From: Pseudarthrobacter sp. NS4
GTDB lineage: Bacteria > Actinomycetota > Actinomycetes > Actinomycetales > Micrococcaceae
Length of the DNA: 64,000 nt
Direction of reading: 5' to 3'
NCBI RefSeq assembly: GCF_024758005.1
Contig: NZ_CP103288.1
Location: 1,240,001-1,304,000, forward strand
Shown here: in pieces, positions 61,544 through 64,000 of the stretch
How positions within the stretch are numbered: the stretch's first letter is position 1
Layout of the letters: each line of letters begins with the position of its first letter
Notes under the pieces: generated by a model
Told to the model about the DNA's origin: nothing
Database searches by the model: none
What the model saw: the letters and a program-made list of their open reading frames with translations, nothing else
Program-made: the position numbers and the translations under genes

Positions 61544-63121
61544 TTAAGACACCCTGCGCTTACGCAGGATCAGGAGCCCGGCCGCCAGAAGGAGCAGGGC
61601 GAGCGGGACGAGTGAGGCGTCCATGCCCGTCTTGGCCAAGGAGTTGCCGCCCTGGGCCGTGGTGCTGCGGTTGGTGCTGTCGACAGAAATGGCACCGCCA
61701 ACTGCGGTGGATCCCGCGGGTGCTACGGAGATGCTGCTGTTACCGGTGCTGCCGTTGCCGGCGCCGTTTCCGCTGTTTGTCCCCGCGGTCCCGTTACCGT
61801 TTCCGGTCCCCGGGGCCGATGCACCAGGGCTGGTGGTGCCGGTTCCGGTGCCCTGACCCGTGACGCCGGGATCAAGGGTGCCGGCACCGCCGGCGCTGCC
61901 GGTTCCGGTGCCCTGACCCGTGACGCCGGGATCAAGGGTGCCGGCACCGCCGGCGCTTCCGTCGACCGTACCGACAGTGCCCGGGGTTTCGGTGCCCGGG
62001 TTCTCGGTGCCCGGGTTCTCGGTTCCCGGGGTCCCGGTGCCATTGTCGTCGCCGATCAGTCCGCTAGCGAGGTCAAGCCCCAGATCCAGTCCGGCGTTGC
62101 CGCCGGTGGTGCCGAGGGACCCGAGGCTGAGGTTGAAGTCGGCCGCTGCATCTATGTCGGCGGTGGTGCCGCTGTTGGTTCCGGTGATGGCTCCCAGTCC
62201 CACGATCGCGTCTGCGGAGACGGCCAGGTCGGCTGCCGCCGTGTCGGTTCCTGTGGTGCCCAAAGACCCGAGGCCGAGGTTGACGGCGGCTCCAACTTCA
62301 CCGGAGGTGTCGATGCCTGAAATGGTTCCGAGGCCCAGGGCTGCGTCTGCGGCGACGGCGAGGTCGGCTGCCGCCGTGTCGGTTCCGGTGGTGCCCAGGG
62401 AGCCGAGGCCTAGGTTAAGGTCGGCCGCTGCGGCGACGTCGCCAGTGCCGCTGTTGGTTCCGGCGGTGTCCGCCAGTCCCACGGTTGCGTCTGCGGCGAC
62501 GGCGAGGTCGGCTGCCGCTGTGTCGGTTCCGGTGGTGCCCAGGGAGCCGAGGCCGAGGTTGAGGTCGGCCGCTGCGGCGACGTCGGCAGTACCGCTGTTG
62601 GTTCCGGCGGTGTCTGCCAGTCCCACGGTTGCATCTGCGGCGACGTCGGCAGTGCCGCTGTTGGTTCCGGCGGTGTCTGCCAGTCCGGTTGCGTCTGCGG
62701 CGACGGCGAGGTCGGCTGCCGCTGTGTCTGTTCCGGTGGTGCCCAGGGAGCCGAGGCCGAGGTCGGCCGCTGCGGCGACGTTGGCAGTGCCGCTGTTGGT
62801 TCCGGCGGTGTCTGCCAGTCCGGTCGCGTCTGCGGCGACGGCGAGGTCGGCTGCCGCTGTATCGGTTCCGGTGGTGCCCAGGGAGCCGAGGCCGAGGGCA
62901 ACGTCTACTACGGCGGTGACGCCCGTTGACTCGGTCGGCGTTGGGTCACCCAGCAGGCCCAACGACGTCGAATCAGCGGACGCCGCCGCCGAGATGAGGG
63001 CGGATGCGGAAAGGTCCGATCCGCTGGTGGTATCCGCGGCGTTTGCGGCGGTGCAGCCGAGGGCCAAAAGCCCGCCGGCGAAGAGGCTGCTGAGCAGCCC
63101 CCTGTGAAGGGTGGAACTCAT
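61544..63121 (-). CDS. Repetitive sortase-anchored surface protein (LAKTG)
   Basis: 525 aa from the ATG at 63121 (AGGAG eight bases upstream); an ORF to 63178 would add 19 residues. A signal peptide (LLSSLFAGGLLALGCTAANAA) starts it. About residues 75-345 are repeats: five full and one degenerate unit built on LGSLGTTGTDTAAADLAV plus GLADTAGTNSGTADV. Then follow Gly/Thr/Pro-rich linkers, including a 20-residue unit repeated twice. The C-terminus has the class-E sortase motif LAKTG (about 494), a hydrophobic segment LVPLALLLLAAGLLIL and the basic RKRRVS. The structure is that of a cell-wall-anchored fibrillar protein. Confidence 0.9.
   Translation of the reverse strand: MSSTLHRGLLSSLFAGGLLALGCTAANAADTTSGSDLSASALISAAASADSTSLGLLGDPTPTESTGVTAVVDVALGLGSLGTTGTDTAAADLAVAADATGLADTAGTNSGTANVAAAADLGLGSLGTTGTDTAAADLAVAADATGLADTAGTNSGTADVAADATVGLADTAGTNSGTADVAAAADLNLGLGSLGTTGTDTAAADLAVAADATVGLADTAGTNSGTGDVAAAADLNLGLGSLGTTGTDTAAADLAVAADAALGLGTISGIDTSGEVGAAVNLGLGSLGTTGTDTAAADLAVSADAIVGLGAITGTNSGTTADIDAAADFNLSLGSLGTTGGNAGLDLGLDLASGLIGDDNGTGTPGTENPGTENPGTETPGTVGTVDGSAGGAGTLDPGVTGQGTGTGSAGGAGTLDPGVTGQGTGTGTTSPGASAPGTGNGNGTAGTNSGNGAGNGSTGNSSISVAPAGSTAVGGAISVDSTNRSTTAQGGNSLAKTGMDASLVPLALLLLAAGLLILRKRRVS
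61839..61958. repeat. 60-bp direct tandem repeat (two copies)
   Basis: Bases 61839-61898 recur exactly at 61899-61958 apart from the last few positions, encoding the 20-residue linker unit twice. Recent duplication by slippage is likely. Confidence 0.9.
62100..62905. repeat. Tandem coding repeats of the surface protein
   Basis: Five full units of about 130-150 bp plus one degenerate unit (near 62100), with very high DNA identity between copies 2-5, including one unit containing an internal duplication of the GLADTAGTNSGTADV part. This region is likely to vary in copy number among strains. Confidence 0.85.
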
Positions 63122-63209
63122 GATGATGTCTCCTGAGATAGTTGAAGTCGGGCGCTTATCGGCTGCCCATAGAGCCACGTTCTGCCCGCAACGGGCAGGC
63201 GGGCCTCAA

Positions 63210-64000
63210 CTAGTCAGGAGAGGAACCGGGATCGAACGACACCGGTGAGGGGGCATGCTCAAGAGCTTCGCCGGCCAGGACAGGGCGGGTGAAGGGAAGG
63301 TTGAAGTCAAAGGGGCTTAGCCAGGCCGTAAAACCAGGGGAGCCTGCCGAGGACGCAGTACTACCCGAACCGGAGCCGGGAACAGCCGGGCTTGGCGCAT
63401 GGTCGGGTGAAGGGTCTGCAGCACCCGGCCGACCCGCATCCTGGTCGGTTAGGGCCGATGCGGACCGTGAGCGTTCGGAAGTGCCCGCAAAGGCCGCCTC
63501 GCCCGCAGAGTCGCTCGGAGCGCCCGGAACGTCAGAAGCCTCGGTGAGTGTAGTGGCCGCAGCAGGTGCTTCCGGTGACGGGCTGCCGGCAGCTTCAGTT
63601 CTGTTCGATGCAGGGGTATCAGCCGCAATCTCGGGAAGCTCCTCAGTAACTGCTGTCCCGGGGAGTTCAGGAAGCGGGACGGGCAGCGCGGCGGTTCCTG
63701 TCCCCAAGTCGGCAACAGGCTCCAGAACCGGCTCAAGCACCGGGAGATCCTCTGTCACGGGTGGAACGACAACCTCAACCACTGCCGCTGCGGCACCGTC
63801 AGCAACTCCAGCCATTGGAGCAGAGACAGCAGACACCGTCCCGGCCGGCACCACGTGGGTCACGACCGGCACGGAGGACACGACACTGTCCGTGAGCTTG
63901 GTAACTGGGGCCGCCAGTGGCTGAAGCAGGTTGGACGGTTGTGATACGGCAGGATCCGGTGCCTGCACGGCGGACACCGGCCCGGCCAGCTTGTCCGTGA
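63210..64000 (-). CDS. Ala/Pro/Ser-rich protein, 5' end beyond window
   Basis: The frame is open to the end of the window without a stop, so the true start is probably outside; the GTG at 63977 would give 255 aa. The sequence is low-complexity, rich in Ala, Pro, Val, Ser and Glu (TEDLPVLEPVLEPVADLG, PVPLPELPG). Near the C-terminus, TAWLSPFDFNLPFTRPV is the only less-repetitive stretch. No membrane anchor or sortase motif is seen. It is same-strand with and 88 bp upstream of the LAKTG protein, so they could be coexpressed surface proteins. Confidence 0.75.
   Translation of the reverse strand, partial: TDKLAGPVSAVQAPDPAVSQPSNLLQPLAAPVTKLTDSVVSSVPVVTHVVPAGTVSAVSAPMAGVADGAAAAVVEVVVPPVTEDLPVLEPVLEPVADLGTGTAALPVPLPELPGTAVTEELPEIAADTPASNRTEAAGSPSPEAPAAATTLTEASDVPGAPSDSAGEAAFAGTSERSRSASALTDQDAGRPGAADPSPDHAPSPAVPGSGSGSTASSAGSPGFTAWLSPFDFNLPFTRPVLAGEALEHAPSPVSFDPGSSPD

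Noticed and set aside
62100..62905. CRISPR-like regular repeats
   Set aside because: Repeat units are contiguous and coding, spacers are not unique, and no cas gene is present.
61920..63107. 395-aa plus-strand Ser/Pro/Val-rich ORF in the repeat region
   Set aside because: It is the complement of the tandem repeats of the LAKTG protein; the opposite strand has signal peptide and sortase motif.

Overview
The window looks like chromosome from a high-GC actinobacterium of the Micrococcaceae (Arthrobacter, Pseudarthrobacter or a close relative). The signs are strong codon bias toward G/C in third positions, frequent GTG and TTG starts, the actinobacterial purN-purH-perM neighbourhood, a class-E sortase (LAxTG) substrate, monomeric NADP isocitrate dehydrogenase and a GntP/GntK gluconate locus. 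The genus is inference; no rRNA or tRNA gene was seen.

Layout. 1-4.8 kb: secreted proteins (a 5'-truncated metallophosphoesterase, a large DNRLRE/Ig-like protein, a subtilisin). 4.8-12.6 kb: a GntR/UTRA regulator, then a complete type I Wadjet operon jetABCD on the minus strand, with overlapping start and stop codons throughout. 12.7-17.7 kb: two alpha/beta hydrolases, a NERD-type nuclease-like gene, a frameshifted relic of a PhoD phosphatase, a TfoX-like protein, a cold-shock gene with a structured leader and a VapBC module. 17.7-20.7 kb: gluconate regulator, kinase and permease. 20.8-24.7 kb: an SDR, and a MocR regulator divergent from an EamA exporter and PaiB. 24.9-30.3 kb: an MmuP-like permease and MmuM homocysteine methyltransferase, separated by two IclR regulators and a cyclase pair. 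30.4-38.3 kb: small and housekeeping genes, a PAS-GGDEF-EAL protein, UDP-glucose dehydrogenase and a glycosyltransferase. 38.4-44.9 kb: a rhamnose-type CUT2 ABC importer (rhaTPQS) with a clear promoter and LacI-like operator, followed by an arabinose/fucose isomerase-like enzyme. 45-63 kb: stress and envelope genes (PRC-barrel/DUF2382, HPII-type catalase, Ser/Thr kinase with a lipoprotein, sortase substrate) around the conserved perM-purN-purH-idh core.

Two parts deserve most attention. The first is the intact Wadjet anti-plasmid operon with a NERD-like gene two genes away. The second is a compact unit inserted between purN and an MFS gene (48.87-50.03 kb): a DUF559/Vsr-like endonuclease gene bracketed by two near-identical 66-68 bp perfect-type palindromes, with a consensus DnaA box at its 5' end and G-quadruplex-type tracts on both outer sides. 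The second has the architecture of a REP/RAYT-like element built on a different nuclease family. It is my main candidate for something undescribed.

A 14-bp motif (CTAAGC-NN-GCTTAG type) is shared by the leaders of the DUF2382 gene and the catalase and suggests a local stress regulon.
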